DNA from: JAAYEA01 sp012689325 | GTDB lineage: Bacteria; Chloroflexota; Anaerolineae; JAAYEA01 | Assembly (NCBI GenBank): GCA_036841525.1 | Contig: DAITVZ010000067.1 | Coordinates: 1-29,313 of the forward strand | DNA length: 29,313 nt | Direction: 5' to 3' | Position numbers and translations under genes: made by a program | Shown here: positions 21,904-29,279 of the stretch, one piece after another | Position numbering within the stretch: position 1 is the stretch's first letter | Layout: each line of letters opens with the position of its first letter | The notes under the pieces: model-generated | What the model saw: the letters and a program-made list of their open reading frames with translations, nothing else | Told to the model about the DNA's origin: nothing | The model's database searches: none

Positions 21904-24264
21904 ATGGCCGCTGTCCCGCCTGCCGCCCCCCGCGACCTGTCCAGCGCGCGACCTCGTTCCCGCGACCTGTGCGAGGAGGCCGCGAGCCTGTCCGCTCGCG
22001 CCGACACCCCGCGCGTCGCCGACCTGCGCCGCCGCGTGCGCGACGCCATGGAGGCGCCGCCCATCTCCTGGGCCTGTCCGGCGCGCATTGACGAGCGCCA
22101 CATGTCCGAGCCGCTGCCGGTTCGCCAGGCGCGTGCGCTGGCGCTCAAGCTCTCGCTCATGCCCACGGACCTCTGGGCGGGGCAGCTTTTCGCCGGTTCG
22201 CTGACCCTGGAGCAGCCCAAGATCCACTATGAGCGCGGCTTTCCCGACTACTCCACCGCCGAGGAGCGCGCCGCCGCCGCCGAGCGCGGCCTCTCCACCG
22301 GCTCGGTCTTTGGCCACATTGTCCCCGACTACCCCCGCCTGCTGGCCAAGGGGCTCTCCGGCATCCTGGCCGACGCCGAGGCCCAGCGCCCGCTCTGCCA
22401 GGCCCCCGCGGAGATCGCTTTCCTCGACTCGGTGGCGGTGGCGCTGCAAGGGGTGATGGATTACGCGGCGCGGCTGGCCGCCGCCTGCGAGGGGCACGCC
22501 GCCGCGGAAGCTGTTCCCCAGCGCGCTGCGGAACTGCGGCAGATGGCCGCCAATCTGCGCCAGGCCCCCGCCAGCCCCGCCCGCACCTTTTGGCAGGCGC
22601 TGCAGGCGGTCTGGACGCTGCACATGATCTTTCACTCCTCCATGAACGGCAACGCCATGGGCCGCCTGGACCAGTACGTCTGGCCCTATCTGGAGGCCGA
22701 CCTGCGCGAGGGGCGCCTCACCCTCGAGTTCGCCGCCGAGCTGGTGGATTGCTTCTGCCTCAAGTTCAACGAACGGGCCAAGACCACCGACGACCAGGCG
22801 CCCGAGGCCCGCAGCAGGGAGGAGGTGGATCTCTCCCGCCGCACCCGCCACGGCACCTCCTCCCAGGTGGGGATGAGCCGCGACCGGCTGGACGCCACCA
22901 ACCACTGGCTGCAAAACATTGTCATCGGCGGGCTGACGCCGGAGGGCGAGGACGGCACCAACCCCCTGAGCTACCTGTTGCTGGAGAGCTATCGCCGCAA
23001 CCAGATGACCAACCCGTTGCTGACGCTGCGCGCGCATCGGGACACGCCGCAGCCGCTGCTCTGGCGCGTGGCCGAGGCGCTCAAGGACGGCGGCGGCATG
23101 CCCGCCATTTTTAACGACGAGTCGCTGATCCGCGCGCTGGAAGGGCTGGGCATCCCCACGCCCGACGCGCGGGATTACACCAACGACGGCTGCTGGGAGG
23201 TGATCATCCCCGGCCGCACCGATTTCCGCTTCCAGCGGCTGAGCCTGATGCTCTGCCTGGAGTGGGCGCTCAACCGCGGGCGCTCGCGGCTGGACGGGCT
23301 GCAACTGGGCCTGGACACCGGCGACCCCCGCGCCTTTGCCACGTTCGAGCAGGTCTGGGCCGCCTTCCTGGCCCAGATGGAGGCCATGGTCGAGCGGCTG
23401 GTGGAGCAGGTGGTGGCGACGGTGGACGAGCGCAGCACCATCGCGCCGCAGCCGCTCCTCAGCGCCCTGATCGCCGGGGCCATCGAAAAGCGGCGGGACA
23501 TGACCGCCGGCGGGGCCACATTCCGCACCTTTGGCATGCTGGCCGAGAGCGCCGCCCATTGTATCGACTCGCTCACCGCCATCAAGACGGTGATCTTTGA
23601 GGAGCGGCGGGCCACCATGTCCCAGCTCATCGACGCGCTGGACGCCAACTATGCGGGGTGGGAGGAGCTGCGCGCGCTGCTGCTGGCCGCGCCGCACTAT
23701 GGCAACGACGACGAGCGCGCCGACGCCATGGGCCGCGCCGTGATCGACGCCTTTGTGCAGGCGGTCGCGCGCCACGCCGCGGGGCGCCAGGATGTGCTCC
23801 GCTTCCCCGCGGGGGTGGGGACGTTCTCATGGTATATCGGCATCGGCGAGGGGCTGGGGCCTTCCGCCGATGGCCGGCTGCGCGGCGAGCCGGTCTCGTC
23901 CAACTTTTCCCCGGCGCTGGGGCGGGACATGGAGGGGCTGTGCAGCGCCATGCTCTCCTACAGCAAGATGCACCAGTCCGAGCTGCCTGCCGGCGGGCCG
24001 CTGGACCTGCGCCTGGCCCGCAGGCTGGTGGAGGGCGAGGCGGGGACGGCGCGGCTGGCCGCGCTGATCCGCGCCTTTGTGGAGATCGGCGGCAACATGC
24101 TCACCCTCACCGTGGCGGACACGGAGGAGCTGCGCGCCGCCCAGCGTGACCCGGAGAGCTACCGCTCGCTGCGGGTGCGCATGGGCGGGTGGTGCGCCTA
24201 TTTCACCATGCTCAGCCGCGAGCAGCAGGACCACCATATTCGCCGGCAAGAGGCGCGGTCATGA
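21904..24264 (+). CDS. Glycyl radical enzyme (PFL/dehydratase-like) with CWE active site
   Basis: The ATG at 21904 lies six bases after GGAGG; an ATG two codons earlier is too close. The 786-aa length is normal for the family. The PFL-like domain spans most of the protein, with SVFGHIVPDY, MNGNAMGRLDQYVWPYLEAD and LQNIVIGGLTPEGEDGTNPL. The thiyl-radical loop is DYTNDGCWEVIIPGR with Cys430 and Glu432. The glycyl radical domain ends the protein with RVRMGGWCAYF, where Gly762 (before Trp) is the predicted radical site. PFL has two adjacent cysteines; this protein instead has Cys-x-Glu as in glycerol, propanediol and choline-type enzymes, but with Trp between. That argues for a non-PFL reaction such as C-O or C-C bond cleavage on a sugar-derived compound. 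It overlaps the activase gene by 4 bp. Active only without oxygen. Confidence 0.93.
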   Translation: MAAVPPAAPRDLSSARPRSRDLCEEAASLSARADTPRVADLRRRVRDAMEAPPISWACPARIDERHMSEPLPVRQARALALKLSLMPTDLWAGQLFAGSLTLEQPKIHYERGFPDYSTAEERAAAAERGLSTGSVFGHIVPDYPRLLAKGLSGILADAEAQRPLCQAPAEIAFLDSVAVALQGVMDYAARLAAACEGHAAAEAVPQRAAELRQMAANLRQAPASPARTFWQALQAVWTLHMIFHSSMNGNAMGRLDQYVWPYLEADLREGRLTLEFAAELVDCFCLKFNERAKTTDDQAPEARSREEVDLSRRTRHGTSSQVGMSRDRLDATNHWLQNIVIGGLTPEGEDGTNPLSYLLLESYRRNQMTNPLLTLRAHRDTPQPLLWRVAEALKDGGGMPAIFNDESLIRALEGLGIPTPDARDYTNDGCWEVIIPGRTDFRFQRLSLMLCLEWALNRGRSRLDGLQLGLDTGDPRAFATFEQVWAAFLAQMEAMVERLVEQVVATVDERSTIAPQPLLSALIAGAIEKRRDMTAGGATFRTFGMLAESAAHCIDSLTAIKTVIFEERRATMSQLIDALDANYAGWEELRALLLAAPHYGNDDERADAMGRAVIDAFVQAVARHAAGRQDVLRFPAGVGTFSWYIGIGEGLGPSADGRLRGEPVSSNFSPALGRDMEGLCSAMLSYSKMHQSELPAGGPLDLRLARRLVEGEAGTARLAALIRAFVEIGGNMLTLTVADTEELRAAQRDPESYRSLRVRMGGWCAYFTMLSREQQDHHIRRQEARS

Positions 24265-25217
24265 GCGAGAGAAAACGAATCTCCCCTGCACCCCCCTTGG
24301 CAAGGGGGGCAGGGGGCGACTTCGAGGCCCTCATCTTTGACCTCGACTCCTTCGCCGTCCACGACGGGCCGGGGATCCGCATGGCCGTCTATTTCAAGGG
24401 CTGCCCGCTGCGCTGCGGCTGGTGCCACAGCCCCGAGTCGCAGCGCGCCGCGCCGGAGCTCATCTTTGTCCGGGAGCGCTGCGCCCTCTGTGGGGCCTGT
24501 ATGGCGGCGTGCGAGCACGGCGTGCATACGGTGACCCCGGAAGACCACACCATCGATTGGGCCGCCTGCCAGGCTTGCGGGGCTTGCGCCGTCGCCTGTA
24601 TGCGTCGCGCCCTGGCCATCAAGGGCTACCGCGTGACGGTGGAGGAGCTGCTGGCCAAGGCCGCGCGGCTGCGCCCCTTCTTTGCCCAATCGGGCGGCGG
24701 CGTGACCCTCACCGGCGGCGAGGTGACCATGCAGGCCGACTTCGCCGCCGCGCTGCTGGCCGGGCTGCGCGAGCTGGGCATCCACACGGCCATCGAGACC
24801 TGCGGCGCCTGCGCGTGGCCGGAGCTGGAGCGGCTCGCCGCGGGCGCTGACCTGATCCTCTATGACCTGAAGCTGATGGACGACGAGGCGCACCGGCGCT
24901 GGACCGGCGCCAGCAACCGGCAGATCCTGGAAAACGCCCGGAGACTAGCGAATCTGGACGCGTCTCGCGTCCAGATTCGCCTGCCGCTGATCCCCGGTAT
25001 CACCGACACCGTCGCCAACGTGGCCGCCATCTATGGTTTCATGGCCGAGGTCGGGCTGCGGTCGGTGGCGCTCTTGCCCTATAACCCCGCCGCCGGGGCC
25101 AAGTACGAGTGGCTGGGGCAGAGCTACGCAATCGCTGGCGCCCCGCAATCGCCGGCCCAGTTGGAGCAATTGGCCGCCCTGGGCCGCGAGGCCGGGCTCA
25201 TCGTCGAGGTAGGGTAA
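24261..25217 (+). CDS. Glycyl radical enzyme activase (radical SAM, two 4Fe-4S ferredoxin sites)
   Basis: The ATG overlaps the GRE stop (ATGA 24261-24264), so the pair is translationally coupled; the product is 318 aa. The SAM cluster motif is CPLRCGWC (Cys48, Cys52, Cys55). An insert holds two CxxCxxCxxxC sites (Cys74-84 and Cys103-113), as in dehydratase-type GRE activases rather than the shorter PflA. GGGVTLTGGEVTMQ, YDLKLMDDEAHRRWTG and IRLPLIPGITD are family landmarks. It would install the radical on Gly762 of the partner GRE using S-adenosylmethionine. Residues 8-19 are encoded by a G/C-rich hairpin repeat (24283-24315) and residues 230-240 by a perfect palindrome (24948-24980); both stay in frame and leave known motifs intact. 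Confidence 0.95.
   Translation: MSERKRISPAPPLARGAGGDFEALIFDLDSFAVHDGPGIRMAVYFKGCPLRCGWCHSPESQRAAPELIFVRERCALCGACMAACEHGVHTVTPEDHTIDWAACQACGACAVACMRRALAIKGYRVTVEELLAKAARLRPFFAQSGGGVTLTGGEVTMQADFAAALLAGLRELGIHTAIETCGACAWPELERLAAGADLILYDLKLMDDEAHRRWTGASNRQILENARRLANLDASRVQIRLPLIPGITDTVANVAAIYGFMAEVGLRSVALLPYNPAAGAKYEWLGQSYAIAGAPQSPAQLEQLAALGREAGLIVEVG
24283..24315 (+). repeat. In-frame hairpin repeat near the activase 5' end
   Basis: Six C plus TT (24291-24298) pair with AA plus six G (24302-24309) around a 3-nt loop, and CCCCTG (24283-24288) pairs with CAGGGG (24310-24315) across a 2-nt bulge. The sequence resembles CCCCTTG/CAAGGGG-type intergenic repeats and encodes SPAPPLARGAGG. It lies 22 nt after the start codon, where an RNA hairpin could slow translation. 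Confidence 0.7.
24948..24980 (+). repeat. Perfect 15-bp palindrome inside the activase gene
   Basis: GCGAATCTGGACGCG (24948-24962) and its exact complement (24966-24980) are separated by TCT. A GAGAC before the left arm matches GTCTC in the loop region. Such CTGGACGCG-type palindromes occur as dispersed repeats in Chloroflexota-like genomes as far as I know; only one copy is seen here. Confidence 0.85.
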
Positions 25218-25249
25218 GGCTCGCCCGCCATGGGCGCAAGAGGGCATTC

Positions 25250-25320
25250 GGACACGGACCGGACGGATCGGCTGCGCCGCAGCGAGGCTGATGGCTGTGC
25301 AGCCATCCGTGAAATCCGTA
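25250..25320. repeat. Dispersed CACGGATT-type intergenic repeat, copy 2
   Basis: It starts GGACACGGACCGGACGGATC and ends ATCCGTGAAATCCGTA, with a perfect GATGGCTG/CAGCCATC hairpin (25290-25297, 25300-25307) in the middle. It fills almost all of the gap between the activase stop and the beta-helix gene. Confidence 0.65.
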
Positions 25321-25343
25321 TCTCACTCAATGGGGAGGTTCTG

Positions 25344-27446
25344 ATGATCACGATTCGCGATCCGCAACCCGGCGATCTCTACGTCTCGCCCCAGGGCAAG
25401 GATGCCTGGTCGGGGCGGCTGCCCGAGCCCGACGCCTCCGGCAGCGATGGCCCGCTGGCGACGGTGGCCCGTGCGCGTGACCTGATCCGCGCGCGGCTGC
25501 GCTATGGGGCGCTGCCGGGCCCGCTCACCGTCTGGCTGCGCGGCGGGCGCTACCCGCTGGCGGAGCCGCTCTGCTTTGGGCCGGAGGACGCCGCGCCGGT
25601 GACCTATGCCGCTTATCCTGGCGAGACGCCCATCCTGGATGGCGGCCTGCCCATCATCGGCTGGCGCGAGGCCGAGATCAACGGCCAGCGAGCGCTCGCC
25701 GCCCCCGCGCCGGAGGCGCTCGGCGACTTTCGGCAGCTTTTCGTCGGCGGGGAGCGCCGCCCGCGCACTCGGCTCCCCGCCGAGGGGTATTACTGGATGG
25801 CCGACGTCCCCGGCACGCGGCTCGATTCCGGCATCTTTGATGTCAGCGCGGACCGCTTCACCTGCGCCCCGGGCGATATCCAGCCTTGGCGAAACCTGAC
25901 GGATGTGGAGGTGGTGGCGCCGCACTTTTGGATCTGCGAGCGGATGCCCCTCGCCTCCTTCGACCCCGCCACCAACCTCGTCACCTCGACCCGGCGCAGC
26001 CGCTTTTCCCTGCGCGACGACAGCGGCCGGGCCTATTGCCGCTATTGGGTGGAAAACGTCCGCGAGGCGCTGCTGCAGCCGGGGCAATGGTACCTGGACC
26101 GCGCCGAGGGGCTGGTCTACTACCTGCCGCTCCCCGGGGAGGAGGCGGACTCGCTGGCGGCCTATGCCCCGCGCCTGGCCCAGTTGTTGCGCGTCGTCGG
26201 CGACCCGGAGAGCGGGCGACTGGTGCGGTTCCTGCGCTTCGTCGGCCTCACCTGGGAGCACACGACGTGCGAGCAGCCCGACGGCCGCTTGTCCAGCGAC
26301 CCGGCAGGCGCGCCCTACGCCTCCGGGGTGCAGGCCGCGGCCACCGTGCCGGGGGCGCTCTACCTGGAAGGGGCGGAGCATTGCGCCATCCAGGGGTGCG
26401 CGGCGCAGCATCTGGGCGGCTATGTCGTCGAGATCGGCGCGGGCTGCTCGGGCGTCAGCGTCGTGGGCAGCCACCTGTGGGATCTGGGCGGCGGCGGCGT
26501 CAAGCTGGGCGGCAGCGACGCGGCGGGCCCGCTCTGTCGCCGCACCGGCAACTGCGCCATCACCGATAACCACATCCACGCCGGCGGGCGCGTCCACCAG
26601 GCTGCGGTGGGCCTCCTGGCGACCCACGCCTTCAATAACGACCTCTCCCACAACCACATCCATGACCTGCACTATAGCGGCATCTCGTGCGGGTGGGTCT
26701 GGGGCTATGCCGAGAGCGTCAGCCAGAACAACCGCATCGAAAAGAACCACATCCACGACCTGGGCCACGGCCTGCTCAGCGACATGGGCGGCATCTACAC
26801 CCTGGGCGTCCAGCCGGGGACGGTGCTGCGCGGCAACCTGATCCACGATATCCGCAAGTGGCACTATGGCGGCTGGGCCATCTATCCCGACGAGGGCAGC
26901 GCCCACCTGACCATCGAGAACAATGTCTGCTACGACACCAACGCCCAGGTCTTTCATCAGCACTATGGCCGCGAGAATATCGTGCGCAACAACATCTGGG
27001 CCTTTGGCGAGGAGGGGATCGCGCGGCACAGCCGCATCGGCGGCAACCCCGGCGACCTGCTGGTGCCGCGGGAGGCGGGGCGGCTGGCCTTCACCTTTGA
27101 GCGGAACATCCTGGTCTCGGCGGGGCGGCCCTTCTTCCTGGGCGGGCGGGGCGCGCCGCTGGGGCGGCGGAATTTCGCCAGCGATCTCAACCTCTATTGG
27201 GACACCACCGGCGCCGAGTTCCTGGCCGGCGACGCGACCCAGGACGCCCAGGGGCGCGTGCACGTGGTCACGCCCTACCCGCTGGCGGCCTGGCGCGCGC
27301 TGGGCCAGGACCGCCATTCGCTGGTGGCCGACCCGGGCTTTGTCGACCTGGCCGCGCGGGATTTCACCCTGCCGCCTGGCTCGCCCGCGCTCGAGCTGGG
27401 GTTCCAGCCCATCGACCTCTCCGACGTTGGCCCGCGCGCGAGCTAA
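25344..27446 (+). CDS. Right-handed parallel beta-helix protein, GH141-like
   Basis: The ATG at 25344 follows GGGGAGG and gives 700 aa. The start (DLYVSPQGKDAWSGRLPEP and TVARARDLIRA) is typical of beta-helix glycoside hydrolases and pectinase-like proteins. Residues about 60-270 contain VTYAAYPGETPILDGG, GQWYLDRAEGLVYYLP and similar features shared with GH141-type fucosidase/xylanase relatives. Residues about 330-560 are the helix coils, rich in N-x-I-H-D steps (NHIHAGGR, NHIHDLHYSGIS, NRIEKNHIHDLGHG, NLIHDIRKWHYGGW). FAFTFERNIL-like text appears near the end (LAFTFERNIL). No signal peptide is present, so it would cut imported oligosaccharides in the cytosol. ARHSRIGGNPGDLL lies where relatives appear shorter, a possible repeat-derived insertion. 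Catalytic residues are not assigned. Confidence 0.87.
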   Translation: MITIRDPQPGDLYVSPQGKDAWSGRLPEPDASGSDGPLATVARARDLIRARLRYGALPGPLTVWLRGGRYPLAEPLCFGPEDAAPVTYAAYPGETPILDGGLPIIGWREAEINGQRALAAPAPEALGDFRQLFVGGERRPRTRLPAEGYYWMADVPGTRLDSGIFDVSADRFTCAPGDIQPWRNLTDVEVVAPHFWICERMPLASFDPATNLVTSTRRSRFSLRDDSGRAYCRYWVENVREALLQPGQWYLDRAEGLVYYLPLPGEEADSLAAYAPRLAQLLRVVGDPESGRLVRFLRFVGLTWEHTTCEQPDGRLSSDPAGAPYASGVQAAATVPGALYLEGAEHCAIQGCAAQHLGGYVVEIGAGCSGVSVVGSHLWDLGGGGVKLGGSDAAGPLCRRTGNCAITDNHIHAGGRVHQAAVGLLATHAFNNDLSHNHIHDLHYSGISCGWVWGYAESVSQNNRIEKNHIHDLGHGLLSDMGGIYTLGVQPGTVLRGNLIHDIRKWHYGGWAIYPDEGSAHLTIENNVCYDTNAQVFHQHYGRENIVRNNIWAFGEEGIARHSRIGGNPGDLLVPREAGRLAFTFERNILVSAGRPFFLGGRGAPLGRRNFASDLNLYWDTTGAEFLAGDATQDAQGRVHVVTPYPLAAWRALGQDRHSLVADPGFVDLAARDFTLPPGSPALELGFQPIDLSDVGPRAS

Positions 27447-27481
27447 GGCCCGCACTAGCCCCTACATGGGACTTTTTGTTG

Positions 27482-27510
27482 ATGACAGCGCCGTCATCCT
27501 CTGCTATAGT
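27482..27510 (+). promoter_or_regulatory. Promoter with overlapping palindrome for the radical SAM gene
   Basis: ATGACA (27482-27487) and TATAGT (27505-27510) are separated by 17 nt; both are 5/6. An inverted repeat GATGAC/GTCATC (27481-27486, 27493-27498) covers the -35 and spacer and could be an operator. The gene starts 90 nt downstream, leaving a leader of roughly 80 nt. Confidence 0.75.
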
Positions 27511-27600
27511 TAGGGCTGGCAATCGCTTGGTCAACGATGGGGCCGCCCTGCGCGCCTATCGCCGGGCGGGGTGCGCCCCGATCGGAAAGGGGTGCGTGAC

Positions 27601-29130
27601 ATGCGCGTTCAAGCCGGAGTGGCGATACCTCAAGCCGTTCAGGAACTGATCACCAACCTGACCCTGGCCCCCAACTCGCAGCTCGTCAAGATGGTCAAGA
27701 CCCCCTTCGTTCGCAGGATGATCGTGCGCGAGACGGAAAAGTACATGTACGCCCGGCTCCGCGAGACCCGGCTGAACCCCGATGCCCAGCCCAGCGTCGA
27801 GGACGACCGCACGATCATGGGCCTGGCCATCATCGAGGCGTTCAGCCGGGTGCTGACGCGGGGCGCCCTCTCGGACGCCTACCTGCGCGGGATGCTGCAA
27901 ACCCTGATCAAGACCCTCTTTATCGACCGCGGCGACCCCCAAGCGAAGGTCAAGTTCCAGGAGGCCTTTGGCCGGGCCGCCCCCAGCTTTCTCCTCCTCG
28001 CCCCAGGCAAAGCCTGCAATCTGCGCTGCGCGGGGTGCTATGCCGATGCCGACGGCCAGCGCCCTTGCCTGGAGTGGAGCCTGGTCGATCGGATGATCGG
28101 CGAGGCCAAGGAACTCTGGGGCGAGCGCTTTTTCGTCATCAGCGGCGGCGAGCCCTATGCCTACCGCTCCGAAGGCCAGGGGATGATGGAGCTCTTCCAA
28201 AAGCACCAGGATTCCTTCTTCCTGGTCTATACCAACGGCACCCTCGTCACCGATGAGGTCAGCCGGCGGCTGGCCGAGAGCGGCAACGTGCTCAACTGCC
28301 TCTCGCTGGAGGGGTTCCGGGAGCGCACCGACGCTCGCCGGGGGGCCGGGGTCTATGACCGGGTGCTGGCGACGATGGACCGCCTGGCCCGGGACAAGGT
28401 GCCCTTCGGCGTCTCGCTGACGGCGGCGCGCGACAACGTGGAGGAGATCCTCTCGGACGAGTTCGTCGACCTGGTCATCGGCAAGGGCGCGCTGCTGGCC
28501 TTTCTTTTCCAGTACATGCCCATCGGGCGCGCCTTCAGCCTGGAGCTCATGCCCACGCCTCAGCAGCGCGCCTGGATGTGGCGGCGGTCCTGGGAGATCA
28601 TCCGCGAGAAGCGGTTCTTTATGCCCGACTTTTGGAACCACGGGACCTGCGTGGAGGGGTGCATCTCGGCCGGCGGGCACGGCAACGGCGGCTATTTCTA
28701 CGTCGACTGGAGCGGCGCCATCACGCCCTGCGTCTTTATGCCCTACTCGCCGGTGAACATCCGCGACGTCTATGCCCGGGGCCAGACGCTGAACGACATC
28801 TGGCAGGAGCCATTCTTCCAGGCGGTGCGCCAATGGCAGTACGACTATATGCAGGCGGGGCGCAGCACCCTCGCGCCGTGCCCCAGCCGCGACCACCACG
28901 ACGAGCTGGAGCGTCTGCTGCTCCAGTTCGAGCCGGAGCCGACCGATGCCAACGCCGTCGAGGCGCTCCTGGACCCCGCCTATACGGAGGGGCTGGTGGC
29001 CTACAGCCGCGCGTTCGCGGCGCTCACGGACCCGATCTGGGAGGAGCGCTACGTGCGCCGCCAGGCGGGGCCGGATGATCCCATCGCGCCGCTGCCCGAG
29101 CCCGCGCTGGAGGGGCAGGCAGGGAAGTAG
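27601..29130 (+). CDS. Radical SAM protein with SPASM-like C-terminus
   Basis: The ATG at 27601 follows GGAAAGGGG; an upstream in-frame GTG lacks a site. The product is 509 aa. The first 125 residues are helical and not a known domain. The radical SAM core starts at KACNLRCAGCYADADG (Cys139, Cys143, Cys146) and continues with ERFFVISGGEPY, FFLVYTNGT and CLSLEGFRERTDARRGAG. The C-terminal region has CVEGCISAGGHGNGGYFYVD, WSGAITPCVFMPYSPVNI and a late CPSRDHHDE, an arrangement like SPASM/Twitch auxiliary cluster binding. No signal peptide or obvious peptide substrate gene is nearby. It may modify a protein or small molecule; no specific function is assigned. Strong own promoter and terminator show it is a single-gene unit. 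Confidence 0.9.
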   Translation: MRVQAGVAIPQAVQELITNLTLAPNSQLVKMVKTPFVRRMIVRETEKYMYARLRETRLNPDAQPSVEDDRTIMGLAIIEAFSRVLTRGALSDAYLRGMLQTLIKTLFIDRGDPQAKVKFQEAFGRAAPSFLLLAPGKACNLRCAGCYADADGQRPCLEWSLVDRMIGEAKELWGERFFVISGGEPYAYRSEGQGMMELFQKHQDSFFLVYTNGTLVTDEVSRRLAESGNVLNCLSLEGFRERTDARRGAGVYDRVLATMDRLARDKVPFGVSLTAARDNVEEILSDEFVDLVIGKGALLAFLFQYMPIGRAFSLELMPTPQQRAWMWRRSWEIIREKRFFMPDFWNHGTCVEGCISAGGHGNGGYFYVDWSGAITPCVFMPYSPVNIRDVYARGQTLNDIWQEPFFQAVRQWQYDYMQAGRSTLAPCPSRDHHDELERLLLQFEPEPTDANAVEALLDPAYTEGLVAYSRAFAALTDPIWEERYVRRQAGPDDPIAPLPEPALEGQAGK

Positions 29131-29153
29131 CCGCCCGTGGCGGGCACCACCCT

Positions 29154-29180
29154 GGGGGAAGGTCGCAACCTTCCCCCTTT
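29154..29180 (+). terminator. Rho-independent terminator after the radical SAM gene
   Basis: GGGGGAAGGT (29154-29163) and its complement (29168-29177) form a perfect 10-bp stem with a CGCA loop, followed by TTTTCTATTT. It starts 24 bp after the stop. Confidence 0.93.
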
Positions 29181-29185
29181 TCTAT

Positions 29186-29214
29186 TTGCCAGCCCCGTCC
29201 AGGCGGCCTAGAAT
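29186..29214 (+). promoter_or_regulatory. Promoter of the last, truncated gene
   Basis: TTGCCA (29186-29191) and TAGAAT (29209-29214) are separated by 17 nt, directly after the terminator tail. The -10 is the same hexamer as in the promoter at 17548-17576. Confidence 0.72.
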
Positions 29215-29240
29215 GCGCGCAGGCGCCCCTAGCCCGTGCG

Positions 29241-29258
29241 ATCCGTGGAATCCGTGTA
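29241..29258. repeat. Dispersed CACGGATT-type repeat, copy 3 (short)
   Basis: ATCCGTGGAATCCGTGTA consists of two ATCCGTG units, inverse of the start of copy 1 (13559-13627). It lies in the leader of the last gene. Confidence 0.55.
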
Positions 29259-29279
29259 CCAGTTCCTGAGGAGGCTGCG

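Noticed and set aside
21859..23775. A 638-codon minus-strand frame
   Set aside because: Antisense of the glycyl radical enzyme, whose motifs are certain.
21904..24264. Pyruvate formate-lyase
   Set aside because: The active-site loop has a single Cys followed by Trp-Glu instead of the Cys-Cys pair, and the activase has the ferredoxin insert absent from PflA.
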